From assembly GCA_014529385.2 (NCBI GenBank), contig CM043968.1:7639648-7703647 (forward strand): a stretch of DNA of 64,000 bases, given 5' to 3'. Made by a program: the position numbers and the translations under genes. The notes below the pieces were generated by a model. That model searched no databases, was not told the origin of the DNA, and worked only from the letters and a program-made list of their open reading frames with translations. The stretch comes from Adiantum capillus-veneris (lineage: Eukaryota; Streptophyta; Polypodiopsida; Polypodiales; Pteridaceae). Positions 1-15,133 of the stretch are shown here, in pieces. Positions within the stretch are counted from its first letter, which is position 1. Each line of letters opens with the position of its first letter.

Positions 1-637
1 TTTGAAAAATTATGGGTTTAATTTTTTATAAAAAAAGGCAGCTACCACCTGGCTTGTTGACCTTGGTTTTACAAAAAATGGGTGGGTATCTTGCTGCGAT
101 TGCGTACTGTGCATGATATGGTTTTTGAAGGATGGATGTTAATACATCGTGGTTTGCAAAAACCCATTTTTACAGAGAAAGTTGGAGATGGGTATTGAGG
201 GGATTGTTGATGGTTTTTTGTACATGTAATCAGCCCGTACTGATCACGCTAATGATTGTCTGTTTCTCCCTGGATTTTTATTATGGTAGGTAGTTGGTTT
301 TACATACAGTGGGTTATGTCTCCAACAAAGCAATTGTGGATTTGTACAAGTATAGCCTTAATACACTATGGTTTGGGTTTCTGGAAACCCATGCATAAAC
401 AAAGTCCTGGTACTAGATAATGCCGCATTCTGACGACAAAAATGGGGTTATTGGGTACTCGTTACTACCATGAGTCTGGCAGGAATCTGTCTTGATACAA
501 AGCAACCTAAAGTTTGTGATTAGGTACTTCATGGCTTTATGGTACTCGTGAAAAGAGGAGTTAGGGCATGACAATATGGCAAAGTAATATTTGAAAAACT
601 AACCTATGGGCTATGTGGGGATTAAGACACTAAAATC
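1..637. other. No gene seen
   Basis: There is no supported reading frame or RNA here. The last bases (about 615-637, GGGGATTAAGACACT) resemble those before the third repeat copy near 10,275 (GGGGATTCAGACACT). The stretch may therefore be decayed 5' sequence of the repeat that follows. Confidence 0.4.
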
Positions 638-1180
638 AGAAGGGGCGATTGTCTTTTGATCATAATGATATGTAGGTTAAATATCTAATTAAGGTCTTAT
701 AAAAATTGAGCTATGTAGAAACCATACATATAATTACTTCCAATCATTGGGATAATAAACTTTTTTGCAAAAAAACTAAAGAACAGGAAGAAATGAACAC
801 TTTGGACAATGGTTTTAAGTTAAAAAATTTGTAAGTTGGACATTGATAACAAATGATATAGTCCGTTGACACTTGCAATACACATTCAAGGCTAATGAAT
901 TTGTTATCTTGTTTGGATGAATGCAGGTGAGGACTCTATCCTTTCTTGGATTTTTTTTTGGCTTAAAGCTATAGTCTGTCTGAGATGACACTTGCTCCTA
1001 TGACTTGGGAAGTACTTGTTTATTGGGTCACTATCATTGTATACTAGAATGAGGCTTCATTCTCATATACCATGTACAAAGATAATTATTTTTGTACTAA
1101 TTTTTTCCTTTTCTATAAAGCTAGCTGGCTTTTGAATGTAAAAGTTCGTTTATGTCTTATTATAAAGTTAAAACAGCTAC
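638..1180 (+). repeat. Retroelement 3'-region repeat, copy 1
   Basis: About 540 bp is closely similar to 4287-4843 and more loosely to 10,293-10,763. All three start at AGAAGGGG(C/T)GAT and end at a motif like AAACAGCTAC followed by a simple repeat. In this copy the repeat is only a short ACACAC. In copy 2 the same unit follows a reverse-transcriptase frame, so it is read as the 3' untranslated end of that element. Confidence 0.7.
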
Positions 1181-1345
1181 ACACACGTCCTATACATAAG
1201 GTTTTTTCAAAAGCTTTTTTGAAAAACTAGGACGCTGGGTTTAGAACTATTTTGAATCTTAGTTGTATGTTGGACCCACTGCCTATAAATCCTTGATTGG
1301 TTGGATGGTGTTAGGTGATCCTTCATAGGCTAAGATTTTGGTTTC

Positions 1346-4286
1346 GTGCTCACGGCTATCATAGTCTCTGACTTTGCGGGTTTAAGGATTGCAGGCTCAA
1401 CCTACTGGACTAATTATATATATACTTTCTTTCAAGATCACAAACATTTTAAGTTGACATCTCGCATGAGGGTGAACCACGACCAGGAGAAACATACAAG
1501 GATTTTAGAACGAACTAGACTTTTTCTGGCTAGACGGGCCAAATGTTGTGTTACATATTACCACAAGTAATCCATGACTTACTAGCAGATTTTGTCTATT
1601 GCAGACCCTTGCTCTCTTGCAAGGCTTGGAACTATCTTCTGAGCCCCTCTCTGTGTCTACATCTCTTGTCCTTAGATGTATTGGCAGTTTGGATGCTTCT
1701 CAATTAATATATGATTCGGCTCTAACCTCAGATAAAGAGCTATCTATCTTACACATGTTGTCCTTTAATGATTGGGTCAAGGTTCTGGCTACCTTGGACA
1801 AGGAATCCAAAGATGAGGTGAATATGATTTCCTAGTACATAGCCCAATTGCCTATACTGTCTATACAATAGCAGCAAGAGCTAGCCTCATTTTCTTCTTC
1901 TCGGACTGAATTATCTAACTTTTTGAAAAAATTATGTGGAAAATCCATCTTTTAACAGTACCCCTATTGCCCCAAATGTTCCTCAAACAGGTGGAATAAT
2001 TTGTAGAGATAGTGCAACACTCGAGGAAATGGTACCCAAAGTATCCAAGGTTTTTCCTTTCCTACCTGTTAGACAAATTGAAATTGAATCCTTTGGTGTG
2101 GACCATCATATTTGGGTTCTACTTAACAAAGCTTTTTTGGCACCTATTCTTAGTGAAACCCGGGTGTATCTGGCTAATCTTCCTGCCACCACAATTGAGG
2201 ATTGTAGACTTAGAATTCTGAAAGGTGGTCAATTCTTTGACAAAGGAGAACTCATTAAAGTCTCCCTTCAACCTTAACCTTATTGACCACTCCAAGTGCT
2301 CTTCTAATACAGGTCTATACGTACGTACAAAAAGGAACATGGAGTTTGCTAAAAGTAATCCTGATTCTACACATAATCCATTTGGAATGTTTTTCAACCA
2401 TATGTTAAATGTTCTTGTAAATTTCTTGACCCTAAAGCTTCATGCAAATCCAACATTATGTGGTTTGACCATGGTATCTGGTTTATCCTCAATCATTTGG
2501 ACTAGCTCTTTCTTGAAAAGCCGGTGAACTTTCATCTATCCCTCATCTGCTCTTTGCTAGGTGGCCAGGCTAAACAATTAGTAATTGCTCAAATTTCTTT
2601 CAACATTTTTCGTGCGCTTATGCTAGATATTCTCAAAGAAGTGAAAGTTGATGAACTAGGGACATATTTAACTACCTATGAAAACTACAAATGTGTTAAG
2701 ATTATCACAAGTCTTCTCAAGCCATGTATTGATGATGATGATGACCCCCCCTCACTAAAAAGACCTAATTCTCTTGCCACCCCCAATTCATTCACCTCAT
2801 TTCTGACACCCAGCTCCTCCTCTAATAAAAATCTCGTAGCTTCACTAGGGGAAGAGGAAGGAACACCCCTATCATGTACCTTCTTGACTTATGATCACTT
2901 ATGATTGTGCAGGTTTCTGTTGGCCCTTGTGGAAGATTGTTTCTCACCAAAAAGACATCTTGCAAAGATTATATTTACGAACATTGTCTTTTTAAAAATA
3001 TACTTCTGGATTGGATACACAGTAAAACACTTTTTTATGAATGTTTTGACTTATTGTTTGGAAACCATGAGTTACTTGATAATGTTCTTATTGGTTGGAA
3101 GTATCAACAACCTATGAAGAATGTGGTCTACAATAATGATTTTTTTACAACACAACACTGTGCCTAAATGTGCTTGTGATGAATTTATCCCATACTGCAA
3201 AGATTTTGATACTTATGGCTTGCATGTTTGCACTTGGAATCTGATCTTATTGAAAATACCACAGTCCCGAAAATCCTTGCTAAGAGACTTAATCACATAC
3301 CCACTTTTCCTAAAAACCTATATCTAGCTTTAATGGCTTCTTTACTTAGCTGTTTAACTGACCTTGTTAGTACTCTCCGACTGGAGAAGATAAATTGGTT
3401 GAACAATGCTTCTTTCAAAAAATCTCATTTATACCTTTTCAATGGCTGTCTACATAATGCTCTTGGATCACACCACAACTAGCTATTGATTTTCAAAAAC
3501 TTTTATAGGACTGGTTTGTTGTAGGACTTGATAAAAGCTCCAATTGTCCCACTCTTATATGCAAAAACTTGGCATGGAATGCAACTCACTCTCGAATTTT
3601 TGGGAAGGAATTGACACCACTTAATACATCTCTTTATGAGGGCACCTATAATATTTTGAAACATTTAGAAAATATGGGGTATTTTATTCAAGATACCAAA
3701 CTTCCAGTACTTTTTCCCACCTATAAGCTACATAAGCATAAGTTTAGATGGATATCTAATGCTTCGAATGGTATTTTTTCTAACAGTGCGAAAGATATCA
3801 CCCTTTGCCTTGACCTTGTTCTTTCAAAATTTGAATGTATCTGTGCCTCTAATAAAAAAATCTGCTCTAACTTTCTCCAAATACATTATAACCCCTTCTT
3901 GTTAGTAGAAAACTCCATTGAGGTTACTCTTAACCTCCCTAAATAAAATTTTCATCTCTTCACAGTAGATAGTACTCAGTGCTATGAGAATATACCTTTG
4001 GAAGGAGAATTAGGACTGAAAGATGTTCTATCTCAGAGATTAAGCTTGCCTTCAATAATGCTAGGAAGAATAGTTTCTTCTACATTTCACTCTCTAGGAA
4101 ACCTAGATGGATTAAAAAAACACAATCTTTTCATCCCCTACACTTCGATGATGAAAAACTATCTAAAAACATATCTTGGGTACTTGATAACTGCACTATT
4201 CTCTTTGGAGGACAATGATTTAATCAAAGCCAGGGCATTCCCAGAGGATTTTCCTGCTCACCTCTGATATGTAATCTATACTTAGC
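1346..4286 (+). pseudogene. Degenerate Penelope-like retroelement (RT body)
   Basis: The coding body of a retroelement is broken by many frameshifts and stops. A TATA-like CCTATAAATCC at about 1282 precedes it. Fragments at 1599-1835, 1936-2277 and 2524-2904 are unrecognised N-terminal parts. Near 3526-3946 the frame reads VGLDKSSNCPTLICKNLAWN, matching the conserved DKN-type block before the fingers of Penelope-like reverse transcriptases, and then FPTYKLHKHKFRWI, the position of the usual 'LPKIHK..RPI' block. Near 3960 comes VDSTQCYENIP, and at about 4230-4286 GIPRGFSCSPLICNLYLAE, the GIPMG..SPLLANLYL block. The YxDD block and any GIY-YIG endonuclease are missing: the frame joins straight to the 3' repeat. 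Assignment to Penelope-like elements is from motif order; a search would settle it. The element is dead. Confidence 0.65.
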
Positions 4287-4843
4287 AGAAGGGGTGATGG
4301 CCTTTTGATCAGAATGATATGTATGTTAAATATCTATTTAAGGTCTTATAAAAATTGGGCTATGTAGAGACCATACATATAATTACTTCCAATCATTGGG
4401 ATAATAAACTTTTTTACAAAAAAACTAAAGAACTGGAAGACATGAACATGTTGGAGACAATGGTTTTAAGTTAAAAAAGTTGTAAGTTGGACATGGATAA
4501 CAACTGGTATAGTCCATTGACACCTGTAATACATATTCAAGGCTAACGGATCTGTTGTCTTGTTTGGATGAATGCAGGTGAGGGCTCTATCCTTTCTTGG
4601 AATCTTTTTTGGCCTAAAGGTATTGTATGTCCAAGATTACACTTGCTCCTACCACTTGGGAAGTACTTCTTTATTGGGTCACTATCATTGTATACTAGAA
4701 TGAGGCTTCATTCTCATATGCCATGTACAAAGATAATTCTAAGACTGAGTTGTTTTTGTACTATTTTTTTCCTTTTCTATAAAGCCAGCTGTATTTTGAA
4801 TGTAAAAGTTTATTTATGTCTTATTAGATAAGTTAAAACAGCT
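4287..4843 (+). repeat. Retroelement 3'-region repeat, copy 2
   Basis: This copy directly follows the truncated RT frame (NLYLAE) and is highly similar to 638-1180. It is the likely 3' UTR of the Penelope-like element. It ends at a motif like AAACAGCTAC, immediately followed by (CT)n. The join to the RT falls on the shared AGAAGGGG, suggesting deletion at a short homology. Confidence 0.7.
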
Positions 4844-4853
4844 ACTCTCTCTC

Positions 4854-4917
<64 letters not shown>
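4844..4917. repeat. (CT)n microsatellite
   Basis: About 74 bp of CT with one interrupting G. It abuts the 3' end of the retroelement repeat copy 2. Confidence 0.95.
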
Positions 4918-4919
<2 letters not shown>

Positions 4920-7900
4920 AACTATCCTTATATAGATACCATAGATCATAGCTATAGATTCCATACCAACCCTATTGAGGATATCATGCATGCAACCAAT
5001 CAATCAAGAGATTTTACATATTTCAGAGTATGTAAAAACCTTGTGCTTTTAAAAGATCCACACCTAACATACATGTCGAGTAAAGCTCCATCAAGGTCAA
5101 TATTTTTAATAGACTCGGACTATTAATCTAATAAAGAATTTTCTTGCTTGGGTCTATGTGTTAGGGGGTCTATTGTAGCATAGGCAATGCCACAACCAAC
5201 AACATTGTCAATCCAAGGACCATAACCTTGGGTTTGGAGGCTTCACACAATGATGTATAAGAGTGTCACTGAAAACAATGAAAAGTATTCAAGAAATCAC
5301 TCAACAATTATAGAGAGAAAACATGGATTATTCTGTCTTTAATCATGTTTACAAACCTACTTACCAAACTACTTTGCACACATCTTTGCAATTGAAGCTT
5401 ACCTCTCCTTAATCTTCCTATTCATCACTTATACAAGCAATGTGGTTCACATGTTTTAGTTCACATTAGTATTGACACATTGGTTCAACCACTCAATGCT
5501 AATCAACATGTGTACTAAGACTAACCGCACACACATTGTGGAAATAGCAATCAACAGTAGGAAGGCATAGCCCTCACACATCAAAACCAACTTACTCACA
5601 ATCAAAGCAAAGTAGAATGAAAAGAAGAAATGGAAGTTGATGAGTGAGAATCAAGAATTAAAAAGGCATTGACAGCCAATGAACATCTATGACCACCATA
5701 TCTACAAGAGCTTCGCTAACCCAAGAAAATTACCTCTTAACTTGAGCACTTTTTTATAAGCATGGACTCCAAGCCACTTTAAACTACATTTAAATTAATC
5801 CCATTGCCCTTAGTATAAAAAAAATAAGAACCCCAAATGAGCTTAAAACCATAAAATATACATGAGAAATATTATGGCACATCTTTTGCTTGGTGCATGG
5901 TTGGCGTAGGTGTTAGCTACCGTTAATATTTCCCCCTCTTGATCTTGGACACTTCCTTGTGCGCCGCAAAAGTAGGGCATGGCGACATGATGAAAGTGTA
6001 GGTGTTGAAAGGAATGTTGAGATGAATGTAAAACAAGTCATAAGTACCAAAGCCAACAAAATGTAAATAAAATATGAAGTGCAATGACCAAGAATCATGC
6101 AAAGTGGATTGCTTCAAAAGATGGTTCAGTGCGTAGCCAAAAAATAAACAATAAAAAGCAAAAAAAAACCTAAATATTTTTGAAGATTAAACCACTAAAA
6201 TTTTCAAATTTATTGATGCTAACACAAGCAATGAAATATGACCCTAGGTTAATGTGGCTTCCTAACTTAAAAAACTAGATGATCATTTTTAATGAAACAA
6301 CCAAATCTACACATGTTCATGGATTATAAATGAGCTCAAAAACACATTAGTACAATTTCAATAGGTTTGAGAGAAAGCTCATGGAATATTTTCAATGTCA
6401 TTTATAAAAAAATAAAGACACATCACATGGCACCCACCCTATGACACATGTGGCTACGACTCCTAGTTTTTTGTTAGCCACAAGGCCTTCACTAAGAGCC
6501 TACTAGCCTATCAAGGTGATGGCTAACCCCTATCAGTTTAGGGCTTTGACCAAGTAATCCAAGGTCATTCTCCTCACTTGCCAAGCACCAATAAAAGGTG
6601 CTGGGCTAACATAGACACAAATATAACATAGAAATTTGTCTTTCATTGTGTCTCGCAACATTTTGTGCTACTTTTTAAGACATTTTTGCAGTTCATTTGT
6701 CATTTTTTGGACTTCTTAATGCTTTCATTATGAGGGAAATGCTTGTGGCATATGGACTAAGATAAAAAAGCCTATTCATATCTCTAGGTTATGATAGAAA
6801 TGAGTGTAGCATTAAGGAAAACATTATATATTTAGAATTAGCAAAAATGAACCTATATTAATTTAAGTTCACAATCAATTATCTATGCTCAACTTAAATA
6901 AACTTAAATTCCTAATGTGTTTAGTATTCAAAAGGTTTAGCGTTGAAACTTTAATGCATGCTTAGTTTTGGAAATAAAGAGAATCATAGCAAGAATCAAT
7001 TTGCACTTGAACTAAGCAAAGCCATGGAAATAGTTTACCTATTTCTGCCCTTTCGATAGTCCTCTTGTACAAGCACAACAAGAAAGGAGAGAGAATAAGC
7101 TTCTAAATAAGATAATTTTGCAATTTTAAAATCTCTCATGTATGATAAAAAAGTGGGCCAACAACTAGCTCAAGTAGAATTTTTCATTTTTAGGTCAAGC
7201 CAATGAGCAAAAGGTGACTTCAATGTTTGATGAAATGGATCTTAATAGATAAATTTGCAATGTAAAGCAATGTCCACCCTTTACATGACCGTTGGAACCG
7301 CTGCAAAAAGAATTCAACCATTAGTGCCAATTTTTTTTTACACATGCACATCAATCCCAAGTTCAATTTTTATTGTACAATCTGTTTTGACCAAACATCA
7401 AGTCATCGTCTAAAGGTAGCTCTCAAAATTGGAGCCTGCAAGCATATCAACAAGAACTTGTCTTTTAGTGCAATAAGAATTTTTAATCAAACCAAGCACT
7501 AAACCATGTTTTGAAGAATGTATAAGCAAAACTTTCAGTGAAATAAAGTTTATTCATGCATAAAAATACTCACACAATCATCACACATTGAATTGATGGC
7601 AACATCCTTGCTCTTACATATCAAATATGGCCTACTTGGAAAAAGAGATAGAAATCTTATGATGAAGTGAATTCTCAACTCTCTCAAGAGTGATTATGAG
7701 TTGAGTAACATCCATGCATATAAATGATTCGATAGAGTGAGAAAAGTAATGCACTAGAGCTGTCAACTCATGATGTACGGCTCTTTGATAGCCCATTTTT
7801 TTCCAAATGCATGACCACTTGTCTTTGATGGCCAAGGAAGTATCCTTTTTGGTTCATAGGCCAATGGATTTCAAAGTGATGTTCATTTTTTAGTGCTACA

Positions 7901-8576
7901 AAAAGTTTCCATTCAAAACAACCAGTAAAACATTATGCTCAATCACAAACCGCACATTTTTTTAATACAATCCATGTAAGATTCATGAGAATGGATGTAC
8001 CAAAAAACGGACATCACAATCTTTTTATGTTGCAAATGTGTTTGTACAAAACAAGGTACAAAACAAGAATAGAGAGAGAAGAGGTTAGCTGTAAAGTAGA
8101 CTTTTCATCTTTGGACTCTTTTTTGACTAATCAAGAATCAATGAGCACTTGAACAATGTTAATCAATGAATTTCTATATCAATTGACACTATCAAATAGC
8201 CAAGTTATAGCAATGCCTCAAAAATATCAATTTTTTTGAAATTAAGCGAGCTCTTAAGAGGAAAAGAATGCAAAGTTTGAGCAATTTCTTTTTACTTAGA
8301 AATTTGTCTAATTTATCCTCACTGCCTTGAAATTGAACCTACATGTTTACATGAGATCATTACACCCAATGGGCCTTTTTGCACATCAGTCCATTTCCTT
8401 AACCTTTATATCTCTCTTCATGTTCCGTCTGTCGGTGGATGTTAATTTACTAATCAGAAAGTATTGCCTCAACGGGTTTAATAGAAACCACGTCTGTGAC
8501 ATAATTACACAATCTCTCACCCAACATAATTGGCATGGGTTACACTTTAACCAAGATAATCTCCTTTCTCTAATAA
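4918..8576. other. AT-rich stretch without recognised gene
   Basis: About 3.6 kb without a coding frame I can support; reading frames are short. Around 5925-5965 the minus strand reads a purine run (AAGAGGGGGAAATATTAAC) like the polypurine tract before a 3' LTR. This could mark an old minus-strand LTR element, but no paired LTR or pol frame was found. Confidence 0.5.
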
Positions 8577-8609
8577 GGTAGTAGGCCCATGCACAATGGG
8601 CCTACTACC
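8577..8609. repeat. Perfect 14-bp inverted repeat (hairpin)
   Basis: GGTAGTAGGCCCAT (8577-8590) is followed by a 5-nt loop and its exact reverse complement (8596-8609). It lies 36 bp before an (AC)n tract. It could be a foldback or element end; no larger inverted structure was recognised. Confidence 0.85.
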
Positions 8610-8642
8610 GACCCATTGTGTATGGCGCCTGGGTTAGGGCGG

Positions 8643-8644
<2 letters not shown>

Positions 8645-8699
<55 letters not shown>
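8645..8699. repeat. (AC)n microsatellite
   Basis: About 54 bp of uninterrupted AC dinucleotides. Confidence 0.95.
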
Positions 8700-8701
<2 letters not shown>

Positions 8702-10292
8702 GGTACTTAGCTATAGTTTTTGGCTTTTAAAAAAAACCTTACACCATGGGACTAGGCCCGTATATATTACTTGCAAGTAGGTTTTAGTTAATGGTTTACT
8801 ACCCTACTACCATTATTTGCTGTGAAGGCACAGGGGTTGTCTCTGCAACAATAGACGGCCTCACTATCGTGCGATACAGTCGATACACTCATGGCGATTC
8901 TACTCATGACTTCGATCTACTGGACCGCGTCTCTCCCTCCTTCCTCTATATAATGAGGTGAGGGCAATTCTCTGGCCCTCACTTAGATTTGTTTTGTTGT
9001 TGCCTTGCCTTGAAAATTTTGCGTAAGCATGGAGCTCACTTCTTCTAGCACACAGGTCCGCTTCCTTGCCATATGTTTTTTGATTGCAGGTTTTTTTGAA
9101 AGAACTACTGTTGAGGACGAGTTTTTTTATGTTGCTCTTGCTCTGTTATCGGGTTATGATATTCTTAGATGAGAAGCAAACATGGCTTATCATGACATAA
9201 ACTTTAGTGGCTATGGTAATGTCGCGGACACTGTTAATGTTAAAGATATTTTCCGGTTGCCTATTACATGAGGTTTTTTTTGTGTTGCATTTTTTTATTA
9301 ATGGTTCTTTTATATAGCCTGCTATCTACTGATTGCATATCGGTGGTTGGACCACTTGTTTTTAGCTATAGCCTTTTTCCCTGGTAAACTGACTGGCCGG
9401 CTAATTGGTGCCTTAATTACATGGGTTGTTGCCTTTTTGACTGGTTGATCCATAGTTGGGCTTGGATGGTGAACTAGGAAATGAAGGGGGTATGATATCC
9501 CACCCTCTGCACACCGATTGTGTGTTGTGCTAGGCTATACGTTACGACAGTTTCTGAAATGAACCTTCATTGAGGAAAAATGCTATACTTTACGATGTTC
9601 CCTTTAAAGGACTTAATACTATGGGTTACTGCTGTCTGCCTTTTTGTGATTGGTTTTAAACAGAAAAGGGGATATATTATTTTGGCATCACTTTGGTAAG
9701 GTAAGCTACCAAAAATGCATTCGGTTATGACTTTTTGTGACTGTTCCCTAACTCGGGCCGATATACTGCTTTTTTGTTATTTGCATTAGCATCTTGTTTT
9801 GAAAATACAAAGAGATAAAACTTCACCCTGCTACATATGGGTGTTAGAAGGTTCTACTTCTTTTGGGTATCCTGGTTACACACTATGGTTGTTCATGGTC
9901 TTTTCTGTAAGAAAGGATAGGATATACATAACAATTTTTTTGCATGCACTCAGGTAGATGTTGCTCCTATTATAACTTTGGATATTGTTATGGTACTAGC
10001 ACTTTAAACATGGTTTATCTTTTCCCTTAAAAACTTCAAGGTTCGGAGTATGGCCTGGCTTTTTAGCAGCACTCCTTGTTACTTGGATTGGTTAAAGTAT
10101 ATGGTAAATGATGTTTGATTTGGAATCCATTTCATTGTGATAGGTATCTAACCTAAAAACAAGTTTTAACGAGCTTGTTACTTTATAAAAACTGTAGTTG
10201 GAACTATTTTAAACTTTATTTGGTAAGCTTTCAGAACTGATAATATTGTTAAAAATATAAAAAAAGGGGGAGGGGATTCAGACACTTGGATT
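8700..10292 (+). other. Probable non-autonomous retroelement body, no ORF
   Basis: No supported coding frame. A TATA-like TCTATATAATGAGG at about 8946 is followed by a transcript-start-like context. The stretch runs into repeat copy 3, so it may be the 5' part and body of a third, non-coding member of the same element family. This is inferred from position only. Confidence 0.3.
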
Positions 10293-12929
<2,637 letters not shown>

Positions 12930-13372
12930 GGAGTGAGGCTGAATGGATTTATGGATTCAAATGTAGTTGGGATTTCCCAAATGCCATCAAGTAGAGTATA
13001 TCTTGCTTCATCAAGGAATTTCGACAAGAAAAAAGGCAAGACAGCTCGGAGTTGCATCAAAAGTTACTATTGTAAGTGTCAAATTGAAGAAGAATCTATT
13101 ATACATATACTCTTTTAATGCCCCAACAATGCAAACAACCTCCATCAATTGTATCTCATCTGCAAGGAGCTATATCCTCTTCCTTTCTCTTGGAAAGATA
13201 TAGTCTTCCAAGAGTGTAAGGGATTGGGAATTCCGAATGGAATTATCTCACATCAGCTAATCTTTGGCATACATGGGTCACTTGGAATGGTGTACTTTCG
13301 TCGCATTATGGCCAAAACGGCTAGAAAAGGGTTGTTTGTTAATCTAAGGATTAAGGAATAGTCCAATAGTCA
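12930..13372 (+). pseudogene. LINE remnant (zf-RVT region)
   Basis: Two overlapping frames together resemble the zinc-binding region (zf-RVT) found after the reverse transcriptase of plant LINEs. One gives HQGISTRKKARQLGV, like the usual 'gkl.T..rL...g'. After a shift the other gives YYCKCQIEEESIIHILF, then a stop, then CPNN and a tryptophan-containing tail, matching the 'C.lC...EE.HlLf.Cp' pattern. No RT catalytic block or endonuclease was found nearby, so this is a short dead fragment. The call rests on this one motif; an unrelated zinc-ribbon fragment is possible. Confidence 0.4.
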
Positions 13373-13904
13373 TTTGCATGTATACAAAAATATGGCACTT
13401 TTGTCTCCTCTATCTTGGGTTTTGATGGTCCTATTTTGACGGAGAGCCGCTAAATGTCTTGATCATAAGGCCAAAAAAGCTATATTTAGGTGCTTTCTGC
13501 AAGTAAGCTCATTAAATTTGCGGCCCAAAGAATGAAGTCTCATCTTTTATTCTATTTTATATTTCACAAAATCATTGTCAAAAGATACGAAACTTTATGT
13601 GAGAAGGCTTAAAAAAAAAACCATTAATGACAAATCCTCTACTTTTCCAAATGTATACCTTTTTCACTTTCCCTCTATTTTGTGAGAAGTTTAAGTCGTT
13701 CCTCTCTGTATTTTCTTTTTTCTTCTCTAATCTCTGAGATTCCATGGCATCTTTTGCACGTCGCCCTTCACATAACATAACTTTTATGACTTTCATAACG
13801 TTAGAGAGGATGGTATTTGGAAACCCATGACTTTTCGTGTGAATGGCTGGGTAACAATGCTTCCTTCATGCAAAGGTGTAGACAGAGTGAAGAGAACCAA
13901 ATGA
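13373..13904. other. No gene seen
   Basis: No supported frame, RNA or repeat was recognised between the LINE remnant and the spliced fragment that follows. Confidence 0.4.
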
Positions 13905-14451
13905 GATAAAGTTAAAAACCATTGGAAAGGTTGTGTTCTTGATTTCAAAGTGATCGACAATGGCTGGCTAGCTAAGGTTCAACATGTGTACATGGCCAAG
14001 GATATGGTGTTAGACTTGGACGAACATCCCACACTGCATTCTTACTGTAAGTAAAAAAAACTTATCTATTTGATAAAATGAATTTTTCATTCTCCCATTG
14101 TTCTTTCTCATTTTTTGATTCCATTCCATATATATTTCCTTCAAGAGCTGTGGAATGGAAACCTGTGGAGAGCCTAAGTGGGACATTCAAAGAAATGCAT
14201 AAAGGGATTGCAAATGCTATGTATGCTGACAAGCCACCTTCTTTTTACAAAACAATGGATTTGTTTGTCTATTTTGCAGAATACAAGGTTCCATCACGAG
14301 AAGGTGTATATGGAGAACTGCATCAGTTACCCGTTCCCACCATAAGTTCACTTCACTGGGAAGCCCCTGATGCATGTACTATATCAATCTTCAAATCCAA
14401 GATCAGAGAAGACATCCTTAAAGCTATGTCTCCGGGCAGGATATCAAGAAG
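13905..14451 (+). CDS. Two-exon fragment of an unidentified gene
   Basis: I do not recognise this family. An upstream exon-like frame, open from just after a TGA at 13,902 to 14,046, contains DNGWLAKVQHVYMAKDMVLD and ends in HPTLHSY. It is followed by a consensus donor (GTAAGTAA at 14,047) and an acceptor ending at 14,147. Splicing there keeps the frame into the second exon (14,148-14,451, starting VEWKPVESLSGTFKEMHKG), which itself ends at a consensus GTAAGTTC donor. The second exon has even amino-acid composition and no stops over 101 codons, unlike the decayed elements around it. No start codon and no further exon were found, so it is partial or broken. It may belong to the transposon-like cluster to its right. 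Confidence 0.35.
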
Positions 14452-15133
14452 GGTAAGTTCAATGGTTCTTGCCTATACATGTCTTTGTGGCATGTTTCAA
14501 AACAATGGATTTGCAAAGGACAAAGATGATGTGGCTTAATGGAAGACTTTCTATGGCTAAATTGGATAATGTACTTGGAGACGGATGGAATACCAAAGAA
14601 ACTTTCCATATTGACGATAATATTAGTTGTAGAGTAACCCCAAATTCTATCTCTATCTCATATCAACTATATCGTCAGTCATTAGTTCTGGGCTATGACT
14701 ATAGGAGATGGAGTAGCAAGTTAGGTAGTTGGGTTCCTCTGACTCTGAGGAAAATTGTCCAGAGTTTGAACTAAAGGTCACAATCCATCCACACACTGAG
14801 CATAGAAGCCTTATAGTAACAACAAATTGAAGACTATAGGATGTTAGAGAATCTCTTGAGTGTCTCGGTGAAACATCTCTTGAGTATAGATCCAAAGTGG
14901 ATGGGATTGTGGTGAGCACAAGAATGGAGAATTCAACCTCTTACATCACATGCCCTTCCCCCAAAAAGAGTTGTATTTGAGCCACTTGCAAGGACTTGAA
15001 AAAACAAGCTCAATGTTGTAATCATTGCATTTTGCAAATATATTTGTCTTTTCTACCTTGTTGTGATCATTATTTATGTTGTTTTAAATTTACATGAAAC
15101 CAAGATACACATTTAAGAATCGAATAGTTGGTA
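14452..15133. other. No gene seen
   Basis: It contains the possible intron after the donor at 14,452. I found no continuing exon, RNA or repeat. Confidence 0.4.

Noticed and set aside
7632-7835. 67-codon minus frame with KDKWSCIWKKMG
   Set aside because: It looks somewhat like a coding remnant but is too short and isolated to assign.
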